A stretch of 64,000 nucleotides of DNA, taken from assembly GCA_020635515.1 (NCBI GenBank), contig JACJZS010000002.1:434001-498000 (forward strand), in the 5' to 3' direction. The notes under the pieces are model-generated. The model was given only the letters and a program-made list of their open reading frames with translations. It was not told the origin of the DNA and searched no databases. A program made the translations under genes and the position numbers. The DNA is from Flavobacteriales bacterium (GTDB lineage Bacteria > Bacteroidota > Bacteroidia > Flavobacteriales > Weeksellaceae). Below are positions 54,402 to 63,070 of the stretch, piece by piece (positions within the stretch are counted from its first letter, which is position 1; every line of letters begins with the position of its first letter).

Positions 54402-54472
54402 AAATGAATGATTAATGATGAGTTATGAATTATTACTCTTTTCTCTTTCTTCTTTTCTCTAAAATCTAACAC

Positions 54473-55699
54473 CTAATTTCTAACCTCTACTTTGTTTCCG
54501 TCTTCTAATTGTTGGATTCCTCCTACTACTACAGTTTCTCCTTCTGATAATCCATTTACAATCTCTACACCATCGTTATTTTGTTTCCCTACAGTTATCT
54601 TTCTCTGCTCTACTTTATCTCCTTTAAGCACAAATACAAAATTATTTCCTGATGCATCTATTTTTAGTATTGACTTTGGTACAACTATCGCATTTCCATT
54701 TACGTAATCAATTAACTTCACTTTTGCAATTAAATTTGGTTTTACCAATCCATCTGCATTCTGAACAGGAATTTCGACTTTAAAAGTTCTATTTGCAGAA
54801 TTGATGTTGTTTCCTAATAATGAAACTCTACTTATAAGTTCTCTATTGTTTAATGCTGGGATTGTAATCTCTGCTTGTGTTCCCTTGCCTACTACTGGTA
54901 AATACGTTTCTGGAACCTCTACCACTGCTTTCATATTACTTAAATTTACCAGCTTTACAATTTGCATTCCAGGTGAAACCGCTTGTCCGTTTTGTGTAAT
55001 TACTTCGTCTATAATCCCCGAAAATGGAGCTCTAAGATTGGTTTTATCTAAACTCTCTCGAACTGCATCTGCTCCTCTTTGTGAAGCAGAAACCTGACTT
55101 GCAAGAGCGTTTACTTGCTTCTGAGCTGTTTCGTAATTGGTCTTTGACTGTAAGTATTGTATTTCCGAACCAATTTTCTGATTCCATAAACTTTGTTGTT
55201 TTTGGTAGGTAAGTTTTGCTAATTCTACTTGTGCTTGTGCTTGTTGTAACTGTGCTTTTACCGAACTTACTTGAACTTCTGCTTGTTTTAATTGCTGAGA
55301 AAGTCCTCCGTCGCTTATTTTTCCTATAATTTGTCCTCTAGAAACCTGCTGACCTTCTTTTACAAGCAACTTTAACGTTCCTGAAAATTCAGGAGATACT
55401 ACCACATTTTCATCGGTTTCTATGTTTGCTTGAAAATCCAAATAATGACGAAACGCTTGTGGTATAATTTTTTCTACAGAAACAACAGGAATTCTATGTG
55501 TAGTATCTAATACTGCTATCTTTTCATCTAATTTTTTGATTTTCGCAAATAATTCATCTGCTTCTTTTTGCATGGTAGACTTTGCTTCTTTCAGTTGATT
55601 TAAGTCGCCTGATTCCAAAGCTTTTTCATAACCTATACTTTCATTCTTACACGAAAATAAAAACAAAGTAATAAAACCTAACGTTACTATATTTTTCAT
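54473..55699 (-). CDS. RND efflux periplasmic adaptor (MFP) lipoprotein
   Basis: 408 residues. Lipoprotein signal MKNIVTLGFITLFLFSCKN; a short coiled coil (~35-65); lipoyl-type domain halves (LDFQANIETDENVVVSPEFS and NLRAPFSGIIDEVITQNGQA), a central alpha-hairpin with Gln/Ala-rich heptads (~130-205), and beta-barrel and membrane-proximal domains (VVPKSILKIDASGNNFVFV). It joins the permease to the TolC channel. It lies 71 bases upstream of the permease gene and 23 bases downstream of tolC on the minus strand. Confidence 0.93.
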   Translation of the reverse strand: MKNIVTLGFITLFLFSCKNESIGYEKALESGDLNQLKEAKSTMQKEADELFAKIKKLDEKIAVLDTTHRIPVVSVEKIIPQAFRHYLDFQANIETDENVVVSPEFSGTLKLLVKEGQQVSRGQIIGKISDGGLSQQLKQAEVQVSSVKAQLQQAQAQVELAKLTYQKQQSLWNQKIGSEIQYLQSKTNYETAQKQVNALASQVSASQRGADAVRESLDKTNLRAPFSGIIDEVITQNGQAVSPGMQIVKLVNLSNMKAVVEVPETYLPVVGKGTQAEITIPALNNRELISRVSLLGNNINSANRTFKVEIPVQNADGLVKPNLIAKVKLIDYVNGNAIVVPKSILKIDASGNNFVFVLKGDKVEQRKITVGKQNNDGVEIVNGLSEGETVVVGGIQQLEDGNKVEVRN

Positions 55700-55722
55700 T
55701 GATTTGATTTTTATATTTTAAA

Positions 55723-57045
55723 TTATAATTGACCTAATGTTTTTTCTAGTTTAATTTTTGTTTGAATCACATCGCTTACTGCTTGGAAATACGTATTATC
55801 AGCAGAATATTTTTGAGTTTCTGCACTGGTTAAATCAAAGCTCGTTCCTATTCCCTCAAAGTACTTGATTCGTTGTTTGTTGTATATTTTTTCTGAAAGC
55901 TCTTGTAGTTTTTTTGCCGTTTCTAATTGTCCTAATGCATTTTGATACGAATTATATTGTTCGTTTGCATCTTTCGTGAGTCTTTGTTTGGTATTTTCTA
56001 ATTCTATCTGTGATTTTTCTATTTCTATTTTCGCTTGCTGTGCTCTATAAGTTCTTCCTAATCCACTAAAAATTGGAATTTTTAAATTAACTCCTACAAG
56101 TGTACTATTAAACCACTGTCTATCTATAAAATCAAATTGACCTGAATACGCATTGTAAGTGGAACTCAAAGATGCAGATAAAGTAGGTAATGCTTTACTT
56201 TTTTCGTACTTTAGAAGTAATTCATTGGTTTTCTTATTATTCTCTGCAATTTTTACATCTATATGATTTTCCCAAGAAGAAAATTGACTTTCATCTACCA
56301 ACTTATCTTTAAGCATTAAAACTTCATCTAACGTGGTAGTAAGTTCTATTTTCTCATCTTCTTTTTTTCCAATTAAAAACTGTAAAGAATGCATTAAATT
56401 AACTTTATCTCTTTCTAAATTGGTTCTGTTTGATTTTAGTGATAACAATGTGTAATTTATCTGATCCACTGATTGCTCCTCTCCCAATCCAACTTCATAA
56501 GTCTTAGTAACGTCATTTAAATTTTTCTCTGTTACTTTTATATTATTATCTATAATGTTCATATTTTCATCTAAAACCAAAATAGAAGAATACGTTAAGT
56601 AAACCGCTTCCTTTATTGACTCGTCTGTTTTTTCCACTGCCAATTCTGCAATTTTTTTGTATGCTTTTGCTGATTGTAATCCTACTAAATAAGAGCCGTC
56701 AAAAAGAAGTTGAGAAAGAGTTGCTCCTGCTGCCATGCTTTGTTTCGTTCCAAAAGTAACAGGCACATACGTCCCTGGCGTTCCTCCAGCAATTTCAGCA
56801 GGAATCATTGAAACAGGTTGTTTTAAATAGTTGTTGTACGTTACATCTGCATTTAGTTGTGGTAATCCCATTGCTCTAGTTTCATATACTTTGTTTTGAG
56901 CATTTATAACATCGAGCCGAGCAGATTGCATATCGATGTTATTCTCCACCGCGAATTCATATGCTTGCTCTAAGGATAGTTTTTCTTGGGAAAAACCTAA
57001 CGCATAAAGCATCATAATAAATGTTGAAAAAATTGTCTTTTTCAT
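55723..57045 (-). CDS. TolC-family outer-membrane efflux protein
   Basis: 440 residues. Signal peptide MKKTIFSTFIMMLYALGFSQ (cleaved after FSQ), then two repeats of the OEP helical/strand pattern: LEQAYEFAVENNIDMQSARL at the start of the first, LSSTYNAYSGQFDF and VGVNLKIPIFSGLGRTYRA in the second. It ends with a helical DLTSAETQKYSADNTYFQA stretch typical of TolC family. It forms the trimeric outer-membrane exit duct for the RND/MFP pump. Three bases separate it from the tetR gene upstream. Confidence 0.93.
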   Translation of the reverse strand: MKKTIFSTFIMMLYALGFSQEKLSLEQAYEFAVENNIDMQSARLDVINAQNKVYETRAMGLPQLNADVTYNNYLKQPVSMIPAEIAGGTPGTYVPVTFGTKQSMAAGATLSQLLFDGSYLVGLQSAKAYKKIAELAVEKTDESIKEAVYLTYSSILVLDENMNIIDNNIKVTEKNLNDVTKTYEVGLGEEQSVDQINYTLLSLKSNRTNLERDKVNLMHSLQFLIGKKEDEKIELTTTLDEVLMLKDKLVDESQFSSWENHIDVKIAENNKKTNELLLKYEKSKALPTLSASLSSTYNAYSGQFDFIDRQWFNSTLVGVNLKIPIFSGLGRTYRAQQAKIEIEKSQIELENTKQRLTKDANEQYNSYQNALGQLETAKKLQELSEKIYNKQRIKYFEGIGTSFDLTSAETQKYSADNTYFQAVSDVIQTKIKLEKTLGQL

Positions 57046-57048
57046 ATA

Positions 57049-57666
57049 TTAATTTAGTTTGTATTTATTTTCTATTTCTAAAAAGTCCTTCTTTCCTTGC
57101 TCTGAAACAATGGCGTTTATATGATATGTTAATAAGCAACGATGTAATTTTTTACTATCTAAACGATACTGATTAAAAACTTCGTTTTCCTTTATGGAAT
57201 AACTTAGAACAAAAAAGAAACGTGTAATTATTTCAACATCAAAATCACTTCTGTATAATCCCATTTCTATTCCTTTTTGAATGTTGTTTTGCAATACCAA
57301 AAGCATTCTTTTATTGTTTTGTTTACAATGATTTTGATGTATTTCTGGATAATATTTACACAACTGATGCATAAAAACATCATTATCTGAGCGAATTAAA
57401 CTATGAACTCGATTATGAACAATAAACAGTTCTTCTATGGGATGATGATTCTCCTTTTGAATCTTTTGAATCTCTAACAATATACTTTCAAAAACAGTTT
57501 GTAGAATATCTATAATCAATGATTCTTTATTTGGAAAATACTGATACAACGTTTTTTTTGACATTCCACATACCGAACAAACATCGTCCATAGTAACAGA
57601 CTTTGCTCCTTGCGTAAAGAACAACTCTTTTACCTTATCTATAATTATATGCTTATCTTGTTCCAT
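57049..57666 (-). CDS. TetR/AcrR-family repressor of the efflux operon
   Basis: 205 residues. N-terminal HTH: FFTQGAKSVTMDDVCSVCGM followed by SKKTLYQYFPNKESLI, the TetR recognition helix. The C-terminal ligand domain is divergent. As the first gene of the operon (tetR-tolC-MFP-RND), it most likely represses its own operon. A consensus promoter and an inverted-repeat operator lie immediately upstream (57677-57718). Inducer unknown, plausibly a pump substrate. Confidence 0.92.
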   Translation of the reverse strand: MEQDKHIIIDKVKELFFTQGAKSVTMDDVCSVCGMSKKTLYQYFPNKESLIIDILQTVFESILLEIQKIQKENHHPIEELFIVHNRVHSLIRSDNDVFMHQLCKYYPEIHQNHCKQNNKRMLLVLQNNIQKGIEMGLYRSDFDVEIITRFFFVLSYSIKENEVFNQYRLDSKKLHRCLLTYHINAIVSEQGKKDFLEIENKYKLN

Positions 57667-57676
57667 AATTTGAATG

Positions 57677-57707
57677 CAAATATACTACAGGAAACTTAAA
57701 AAACAAA
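57677..57707 (-). promoter_or_regulatory. Promoter of tetR-efflux operon (TTTG-N19-TATATTTG)
   Basis: On the minus strand, TTTG (complement of 57704-57707), 19 bases, TATATTTG (complement of 57677-57684). Full match to the Bacteroidetes consensus. Confidence 0.85.
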
Positions 57708-57718
57708 AAAAGTTTCCT
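57689..57718. promoter_or_regulatory. Candidate TetR operator: 9-bp inverted repeat
   Basis: AGGAAACTT (57689-57697) and AAGTTTCCT (57710-57718), a perfect inverted repeat with a 12-base spacer that contains the -33 TTTG. A repressor on this site would cover the promoter. Confidence 0.75.
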
Positions 57719-57760
57719 AAGTTTACTTATTTTTAATATAAAAGAAACAATTAGATTAAA

Positions 57761-58615
57761 TCAAACTGATTTCCAGCAAATTGAATCGTATTTTCTAAAC
57801 CAAGTAAGCTGTCTTTTTGCGTATCTACGTGTGTTTTTTTGAATTTCTTGTATTGCAAAATCTAAAGAATAAATCCCATCTAAAAAATTAAACAACTCTT
57901 TGTAACCAACTGTATTTAAAGCGTTTTTAGATTTGTATTGGTATAAATCTTTTACTTCTTGCAACAATCCTTGTTCCATCATTTTTTCTACACGCAAGTT
58001 GATTCTTTCGTATAAAACCTCTCGTGGCATATCCAATCCTATTCTCTCTACTTCAAAATTCCGTTGTTTTGTATTTTGTTTTTGAAATTCTAAAATGCTT
58101 TTTCCTGTGTGAATTGCAATTTCAAGACCACGAATTATTCTATGTGGATTGTTAGTATCTATTTTATTGTAGTATTCTGAGTCGCATTTCTTTAATTCAT
58201 TTTGTAAATATTCCAACCCAAATTGCTGGTAATTTTCATTAATTTGACTTCGTACTTCTGCTGGAATTTTAGGTAAATCATCTAAACCTTCTACCACAGC
58301 TTTTTCGTACAATCCACTTCCTCCTACCAAAATAAGTGTATCGTATTTTTCAAATAAATTCCCTATACAAACGAGTGTTTCTTGCTCATAATCCCCTACA
58401 TTATACTCTTCTTTTATGGATTTATTTCCTATGAAGTGATGCGGAATTCCTTGCATCTCCTCTTGTGTAGGCACCGCCGAACCGATTTGTAATTCTTTAA
58501 AAAACTGACGCGAATCGCAAGAAATAATTTCGGTATTTAGTTTTTTTGCAAGTTCTATAGAATATGCTGTTTTTCCTGATGCGGTAGCTCCAACAATTGA
58601 TATAAGTTTTTTCAA
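57761..58615 (-). CDS. miaA: tRNA dimethylallyltransferase (TTG start)
   Basis: 284 residues from the TTG at 58615, which gives the family-typical (M)KKLISIVGATASGKT; no ATG is available, and a TTG at 58633 would lie inside the -7-like TAATTTTG (complement of 58631-58638). The P-loop is GATASGKT; SCDSRQFFKEL, GGSGLYEKAVVEGL and LNTVGYKELF follow. It adds dimethylallyl to A37 of tRNAs reading UNN codons. It diverges from the membrane-protein gene at 58700. Confidence 0.92.
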   Translation of the reverse strand: MKKLISIVGATASGKTAYSIELAKKLNTEIISCDSRQFFKELQIGSAVPTQEEMQGIPHHFIGNKSIKEEYNVGDYEQETLVCIGNLFEKYDTLILVGGSGLYEKAVVEGLDDLPKIPAEVRSQINENYQQFGLEYLQNELKKCDSEYYNKIDTNNPHRIIRGLEIAIHTGKSILEFQKQNTKQRNFEVERIGLDMPREVLYERINLRVEKMMEQGLLQEVKDLYQYKSKNALNTVGYKELFNFLDGIYSLDFAIQEIQKNTRRYAKRQLTWFRKYDSICWKSV

Positions 58616-58648
58616 GCAAAAAATTTTAAACAAAATTACTCAAAAAAA

Positions 58649-58679
58649 GTTGGTAAATAGAAATTATAATTTAACTTTG
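58649..58679 (+). promoter_or_regulatory. Promoter upstream of membrane/creD operon
   Basis: GTTG (58649-58652), 19 bases, TAACTTTG (58672-58679); 20 bases before the ATG at 58700. Confidence 0.7.
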
Positions 58680-58699
58680 CAACTCAAAGTACTTTTATC

Positions 58700-59314
58700 A
58701 TGAATAATAAAGCTCATCAAGATTTACAACATATACGCTCTTTGATGGAAAAATCAGGAAAGTTCCTTTCACTTAGTGGTTTATCTGGAATTACAGCTGG
58801 AATTATTGCCTTGATAGGAACCGCAACGGTCTTAATAATTATGGAAATCAATCATATTAGTTACTTTGATGGAAAAAAAGATTATTACACTTGGAAAAGT
58901 ATTTACCAAATTGGATTTACCTTACTCATAACTCTTGCATTGAGTATACTTTCTGCATATTATTTCACACAAAAGAAAACCAAAAAGAACAATCAAAAAC
59001 TTTGGAATTCATTAACAAAATATCTTTTGGTTCAACTTTCCATTCCGCTGGTTTGTGGAGGAATTTTGTGTTTATTATTAATTAAATATAACCTTTATTT
59101 ACTAATTCCTGGTTTTACTCTTATATTCTACGGAATTGCATTAACAAACTGTAGTAAACATACTTTTTCAGAAGTTTTTTGGCTTGGAATTTCTCAAATC
59201 ATTCTCGGTTTACTTGCTGTGTATTTTATCGGATATGGAATTGTTTTTTGGGCAATAGGATTTGGAATTTTACATATTATCTACGGAATTATAATGTATA
59301 AAAAATACGACTGA
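58700..59314 (+). CDS. Membrane protein of unknown function
   Basis: 204 residues. A short cytoplasmic helix (AHQDLQHIRSLMEKSGKFLS) followed by about six transmembrane segments. No catalytic motif recognised. It heads the operon continuing with a 65-residue membrane protein, a winged-helix regulator, a VanZ-like protein and creD; in Bacteroidetes such small membrane proteins recur with the creD regulator. Promoter at 58649-58679. Confidence 0.8.
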   Translation: MNNKAHQDLQHIRSLMEKSGKFLSLSGLSGITAGIIALIGTATVLIIMEINHISYFDGKKDYYTWKSIYQIGFTLLITLALSILSAYYFTQKKTKKNNQKLWNSLTKYLLVQLSIPLVCGGILCLLLIKYNLYLLIPGFTLIFYGIALTNCSKHTFSEVFWLGISQIILGLLAVYFIGYGIVFWAIGFGILHIIYGIIMYKKYD

Positions 59315-59344
59315 TTTTTAATGACGAATTATAAGTGATAAATT

Positions 59345-59542
59345 ATGAATATTTTGACTTTAACATTAGTTTCTTTATTACTCCTTTTTATAGTAATAAC
59401 TATTCCTATAATTACATATTACTCTTTAAAAAAACTATCTAAAACAATTGGAATAATAACATCTTTAGTACTTATTATTGTCGTCTTACTTTCTTTTCCT
59501 TTTAAAGAAATAGTATTTATTTACTGGGAAATAATAAATTAA
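59345..59542 (+). CDS. Small two-helix membrane protein
   Basis: 65 residues with two hydrophobic helices (~3-27 and ~36-61) around a basic KKLSK loop. No family recognised. It ends four bases before the winged-helix regulator start, with which it is likely co-translated. Confidence 0.65.
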   Translation: MNILTLTLVSLLLLFIVITIPIITYYSLKKLSKTIGIITSLVLIIVVLLSFPFKEIVFIYWEIIN

Positions 59543-59546
59543 TACA

Positions 59547-59831
59547 ATGCTAGAAAACCTAAATAAAGATTTTGAGTCACGTGTACGATTGGGAATAATG
59601 TCTATTCTCTTAGTAAACGACTGGATTGAATTCAAGGAAATAAAATCTTTGCTTAGCATCACAGACGGAAACTTAGCAAGTCATTCCTCTGCTCTAGAAA
59701 AAAAAGAATACATAGAAATCAAAAAAGAATTTGTAGGCAAGAAAACACGAACTTCCTTTCGTGTTACCCAAAAAGGAAGAGAAGCTTTCAACCTTCATTT
59801 ACAAGAATTAGAAAAACTCATTAATCCATAA
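59547..59831 (+). CDS. Winged-helix transcriptional regulator
   Basis: 94 residues, a single wHTH domain: FESRVRLGIMSILLVNDWIE, then the recognition-helix segment TDGNLASHSSALEKKEYIEI and the wing KTRTSFRVTQKGREAF. This type is frequently encoded directly before creD in Bacteroidetes. It probably controls this operon; the signal is unknown. Four bases separate it from each neighbour. Confidence 0.9.
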   Translation: MLENLNKDFESRVRLGIMSILLVNDWIEFKEIKSLLSITDGNLASHSSALEKKEYIEIKKEFVGKKTRTSFRVTQKGREAFNLHLQELEKLINP

Positions 59832-59835
59832 AACG

Positions 59836-60681
59836 ATGAAACAAAAAAAATTTTACCTATTAACTTTGAATCTCAAAGTACTTTTAAATAACAAAATACT
59901 AATTATTAGTATTGTATTTTTAAGTCTTGTATTTTTTGTTGCTAACCTAGAATTATCTAAAAGTATAGTATCTCTTGTTCACATGCTTCCTTTTTCGGAT
60001 AAAATAGCTCACTTTGTTTTGTATGGAACTTTTGCTTATCTGATTTTTGAAATTCCACAGAAAAGAATCAAAAGGAGATACTTACTTATTCCTCTCCTAC
60101 TTCTTGGTATTGCAGATGAAACGGTTCAGTCTTACTTTCCCAATCGAACTCTTTCTGTTATGGATTATCTTGCAGATGTAAGTGGAATTCTAACTGCATT
60201 TTATTTATCTTCCAGTAAAAAAAGAAAATCATATCAGCTTCGTTTCAAGTTATTTGAACTACTTTATTATAAACCTAAAGACAACTATTTCAATCAACTT
60301 CCTGTAACTTCAAAATACATAAAACAGTTGAAACTACTCTCTAAAAATAGCGTCGGAAATAAGCTTGGAAGTTTTTACCAAGAAAATTTATTTAATCCGA
60401 TTTTATCCCAAAACAACGACACAATCTATTATTTGCTCACCTATTCTCCTCTTAACATTCAACATAGAATTGCTATTCTGTATTTTCAGCTTGGAAATGG
60501 AAAAAGAGATTGTTCATTTTTAGCAAAAATAATTATTGGAACTATTCTCTATCCTGAATACTTTTTACTTTACCTAAAATATTACCAAAAAGGGAGAAGT
60601 TATTTTCCTTTCTATAGCTGGGATTTCAATAAACTTCTTAACTGCGACATCAATTTAATTCAAAATACATTAAGTAGATAA
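59836..60681 (+). CDS. VanZ-like membrane protein with C-terminal extension
   Basis: 281 residues. The N-terminal ~120 residues are VanZ-like with helices and the signatures DKIAHFVLYGTFAYL and DETVQSYFPNRTLSVMDYLA. The remaining ~160 residues (after KKRKSYQLRF) are soluble-looking, basic and unlike VanZ. VanZ-family function outside vancomycin-resistance operons is unknown. It lies four bases downstream of the winged-helix gene, 49 bases upstream of creD. Confidence 0.8.
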   Translation: MKQKKFYLLTLNLKVLLNNKILIISIVFLSLVFFVANLELSKSIVSLVHMLPFSDKIAHFVLYGTFAYLIFEIPQKRIKRRYLLIPLLLLGIADETVQSYFPNRTLSVMDYLADVSGILTAFYLSSSKKRKSYQLRFKLFELLYYKPKDNYFNQLPVTSKYIKQLKLLSKNSVGNKLGSFYQENLFNPILSQNNDTIYYLLTYSPLNIQHRIAILYFQLGNGKRDCSFLAKIIIGTILYPEYFLLYLKYYQKGRSYFPFYSWDFNKLLNCDINLIQNTLSR

Positions 60682-60730
60682 AAAAAACACTATTAATTCA
60701 TTACAAATAAACAATTAAACTCAATTCATC

Positions 60731-62158
60731 ATGGAACAAAATCAAATTTCTAATCAAGAAAAATTAAAAAAAGAGGAAAGTTTTTTCAAAAAAAGTAGTT
60801 CTCAAATCACATTAAAACTTCTTTTAATTGGAGCGTTAATCTTGGTTTTACTTATCCCTAAACTTCTGGTAATAAATCTAGTAGAAGAGCGAAAAGAATA
60901 CAGTGTAGAGGTAAATAATGCCGAAACTAAAAATTGGTCTGAAACACAACACATTGCAGGTCCTTTTCTTGTAATTCCGTATAAAGAATACGAAACAAAA
61001 ACTATAAATGGAAAAAAAACAGTTCAAGCTTATAAAAACAATTTAATCATCAACCCGAATGATTTAAACCTAAATGGAGAAATCCTTACTGAAAAAAAGT
61101 ACAGAACCTTACACGAAGTTATTTTATACTCATCTAACTTACAAATCTCTGGAGATTTTAAGATTCCTCAATTAGAAGAGTTAGAAATTAACCAAGAAGA
61201 TTTGTACTTAAACGATGCTTTTATCAGTTTTACCATTGGCGATTCTAAAGGTGTTTCTAAAGCAAAATCAATACAAGTAAACGGAACTAATTACGATTTT
61301 AAACCAAGCACCAAATTCATAAACGTAACCAATAGCGGAATTAATCCTTTTGACTACCAAATAAAAACACGTAATTACTACGGAAATAATAGTAAAAATA
61401 CCGAAGGAATACACGCATTAGTTCCTCTAAAATCTATAGATAATTCTTTAAAATTTAATTTTAACTTGAAACTTAACGGAAGTAATCTACTTAGCTTTTC
61501 TCCTGTTGCTAGAAATACCAATGTAAGTTTAAAATCACAGTTTCCAGACCCTAATTTCATTGGGAATTTTTCTACTAATGCTGGTTCTGAAATTTCAAAA
61601 GATGGTTTCAAAGCAAGTTGGACAATTTCTGAATTTCAACGAAACATTCCACTTTTTATAAAAGGGAACAACATTGATTTAGAAAATAGCGGATTTGGAG
61701 TTAAAATTTCTTCTCAGGTAGATAATTACTCAAAAACGGAACGTTCTGCAAAATACATGATTCTAATTATTGTGTTTACTTTCCTTGTGGTTTTTGTAAC
61801 CGAAATTGTAAACAAACTAAAAATTCATATTTTCCAATATACACTTATAGGATTGGCAATCGTTATATTCTACACCTTACTGCTTTCGATTGGTGAATAT
61901 TTAAGTTTTGATATTTCCTATTTAATTGCTTCTATTGCAATTATCGGTTTGATTATTCTTTATTCTCTTTCCGTATTTAAACACCGAAAAAGTACACTTA
62001 CTTTATTTGGTTCGTTATGTGGATTATTCTTGTTTATGTACATGATAATCCAAATGGAAAAATACTCATTGATTACTGGTTCTATAGGAATATTTATTGC
62101 TCTTGCAATTACGATGTATGCAACTCGAAAAATTCAGTTTTACGAATCGGAAAAATAA
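60731..62158 (+). CDS. creD: CreD-family inner-membrane protein
   Basis: 475 residues. An N-terminal transmembrane helix (LKLLLIGALILVLLIPKLLV), a ~300-residue periplasmic beta domain (NWSETQHIAGPFLVIPY ... FIGNFSTNAGSEISKDGFKA), then about five C-terminal helices. This is the CreD (inner membrane protein, colicin-tolerance) family, tied to envelope stress in other bacteria. Preceded by the winged-helix regulator as usual in this phylum. A hairpin terminator follows. Confidence 0.93.
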   Translation: MEQNQISNQEKLKKEESFFKKSSSQITLKLLLIGALILVLLIPKLLVINLVEERKEYSVEVNNAETKNWSETQHIAGPFLVIPYKEYETKTINGKKTVQAYKNNLIINPNDLNLNGEILTEKKYRTLHEVILYSSNLQISGDFKIPQLEELEINQEDLYLNDAFISFTIGDSKGVSKAKSIQVNGTNYDFKPSTKFINVTNSGINPFDYQIKTRNYYGNNSKNTEGIHALVPLKSIDNSLKFNFNLKLNGSNLLSFSPVARNTNVSLKSQFPDPNFIGNFSTNAGSEISKDGFKASWTISEFQRNIPLFIKGNNIDLENSGFGVKISSQVDNYSKTERSAKYMILIIVFTFLVVFVTEIVNKLKIHIFQYTLIGLAIVIFYTLLLSIGEYLSFDISYLIASIAIIGLIILYSLSVFKHRKSTLTLFGSLCGLFLFMYMIIQMEKYSLITGSIGIFIALAITMYATRKIQFYESEK

Positions 62159-62174
62159 AACCCTAAAAACATCA

Positions 62175-62219
62175 TTATAAAAAACGTGGATTGCAATCAA
62201 ATGTAATCTGCGTTTTTTT
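62175..62219 (+). terminator. Terminator after creD
   Basis: AAAAAACG-type arm (62178-62185) pairs with CGTTTTTT (62211-62218), extended by GGATT/AATCT with mismatches; T-run on the right. Confidence 0.7.
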
Positions 62220-62460
62220 ATTAAAAAATTGCTTACCATAAAAATGATAAGCAATCTAAAAAATAGTAGTTCAACTATAAATAGGAATAGATTTAAATAC
62301 AGTCAATAATTATACCAAAAGTAAATCCTCCGCACTTTCTTTTCAGATAAAGAAAAATTGGATATATCATTTTAATTATATACTTTTAGTAAACTACATC
62401 TCTCATTTATGAAGTAGGTAAAAAATTAAAACGTATTTTTCAACTAACAACTTAAACATC
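62220..62460. other. Gene-free leader region before the ubiquitin-like gene
   Basis: No gene seen. AT-rich. It holds the weak promoter at 62358-62388 and about 70 bases of presumed leader to the ATG at 62461. Confidence 0.6.
62358..62388 (+). promoter_or_regulatory. Weak candidate promoter for the ubiquitin-like gene
   Basis: TTG at 62358-62360, 20 bases, TACTTTTA at 62381-62388 (last base differs from TAnnTTTG, spacing off by one). About 72 bases upstream of the ATG. Confidence 0.35.
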
Positions 62461-62988
62461 ATGAAACAATTTTTTATTTTTATTTCGTTAATTTTCTTTT
62501 CACTTAATGTATTTGGAATGCAGATTTTCATCAAAGTATCTATTGATAAAACAATAGCACTCGAAGTTGAAGCTAATGATACCATTGAAAACATAAAAGC
62601 TAAAATCCAAGACAAAGAAGGTATCTTGCCAAGCAATCAAACATTAATGTTCGCTGGCACCGTTTTGGAAGAAGGTAGCACATTGGCGGATTATAACGTA
62701 GTAAAATACAGCATTATTGATTTAGAAATTTCTACACTAGCAAGTTCAAACATAGAGTTAGCTGGTAATAGTAAAAAGTTTAGTTTATATCCTAATCCTG
62801 CAAAAGACTTCGTAAAAATAGAAGGATTAGAAAAGCAAAAAAGCTTTGTTATTTACGATGCTTTAGGTAATGTGAAAATTATGGATACTATCTCCTCTAA
62901 CAAAACAATTAATACCGAAAACTTGGATAGAGGAATTTATTATTTAAAGCTTGAAAATGAAAAGGTATCAAAATTTATAAAAGAATAA
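62461..62988 (+). CDS. Secreted ubiquitin-like protein with T9SS sorting domain
   Basis: 175 residues: signal peptide (1-19, [19 protein letters not shown]), ubiquitin-like domain (20-91), linker (92-104) and T9SS type A sorting domain (105-175, [11 protein letters not shown] ... [18 protein letters not shown]). The domain starts MQIFIK and contains [15 protein letters not shown] and [14 protein letters not shown], so it is far closer to eukaryotic ubiquitin than to bacterial ThiS/MoaD folds. By hand against human ubiquitin from memory, 44 of the first 72 residues agree. Lys 6, 11, 27, 29, 33 and 63 are kept; Lys48 is Thr, Ile44 is Met, Val70 is Glu, His68 is Asp, Arg42, 54 and 72 are changed, and the C-terminal Gly-Gly is absent. 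Predicted to be exported through the outer membrane; conjugation is unlikely. Confidence 0.93.
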   Translation: MKQFFIFISLIFFSLNVFGMQIFIKVSIDKTIALEVEANDTIENIKAKIQDKEGILPSNQTLMFAGTVLEEGSTLADYNVVKYSIIDLEISTLASSNIELAGNSKKFSLYPNPAKDFVKIEGLEKQKSFVIYDALGNVKIMDTISSNKTINTENLDRGIYYLKLENEKVSKFIKE

Positions 62989-63070
62989 GAAAACCTAATT
63001 TACGTAACTGACATATATCATATTTTTAAATTATTTATTATATTTGAGTCATACCATAAACAGTTTAAAC

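Noticed and set aside
62518..62733. ThiS/MoaD-type bacterial beta-grasp sulfur carrier
   Set aside because: No C-terminal GG, exported, and the sequence matches eukaryotic ubiquitin segment by segment.
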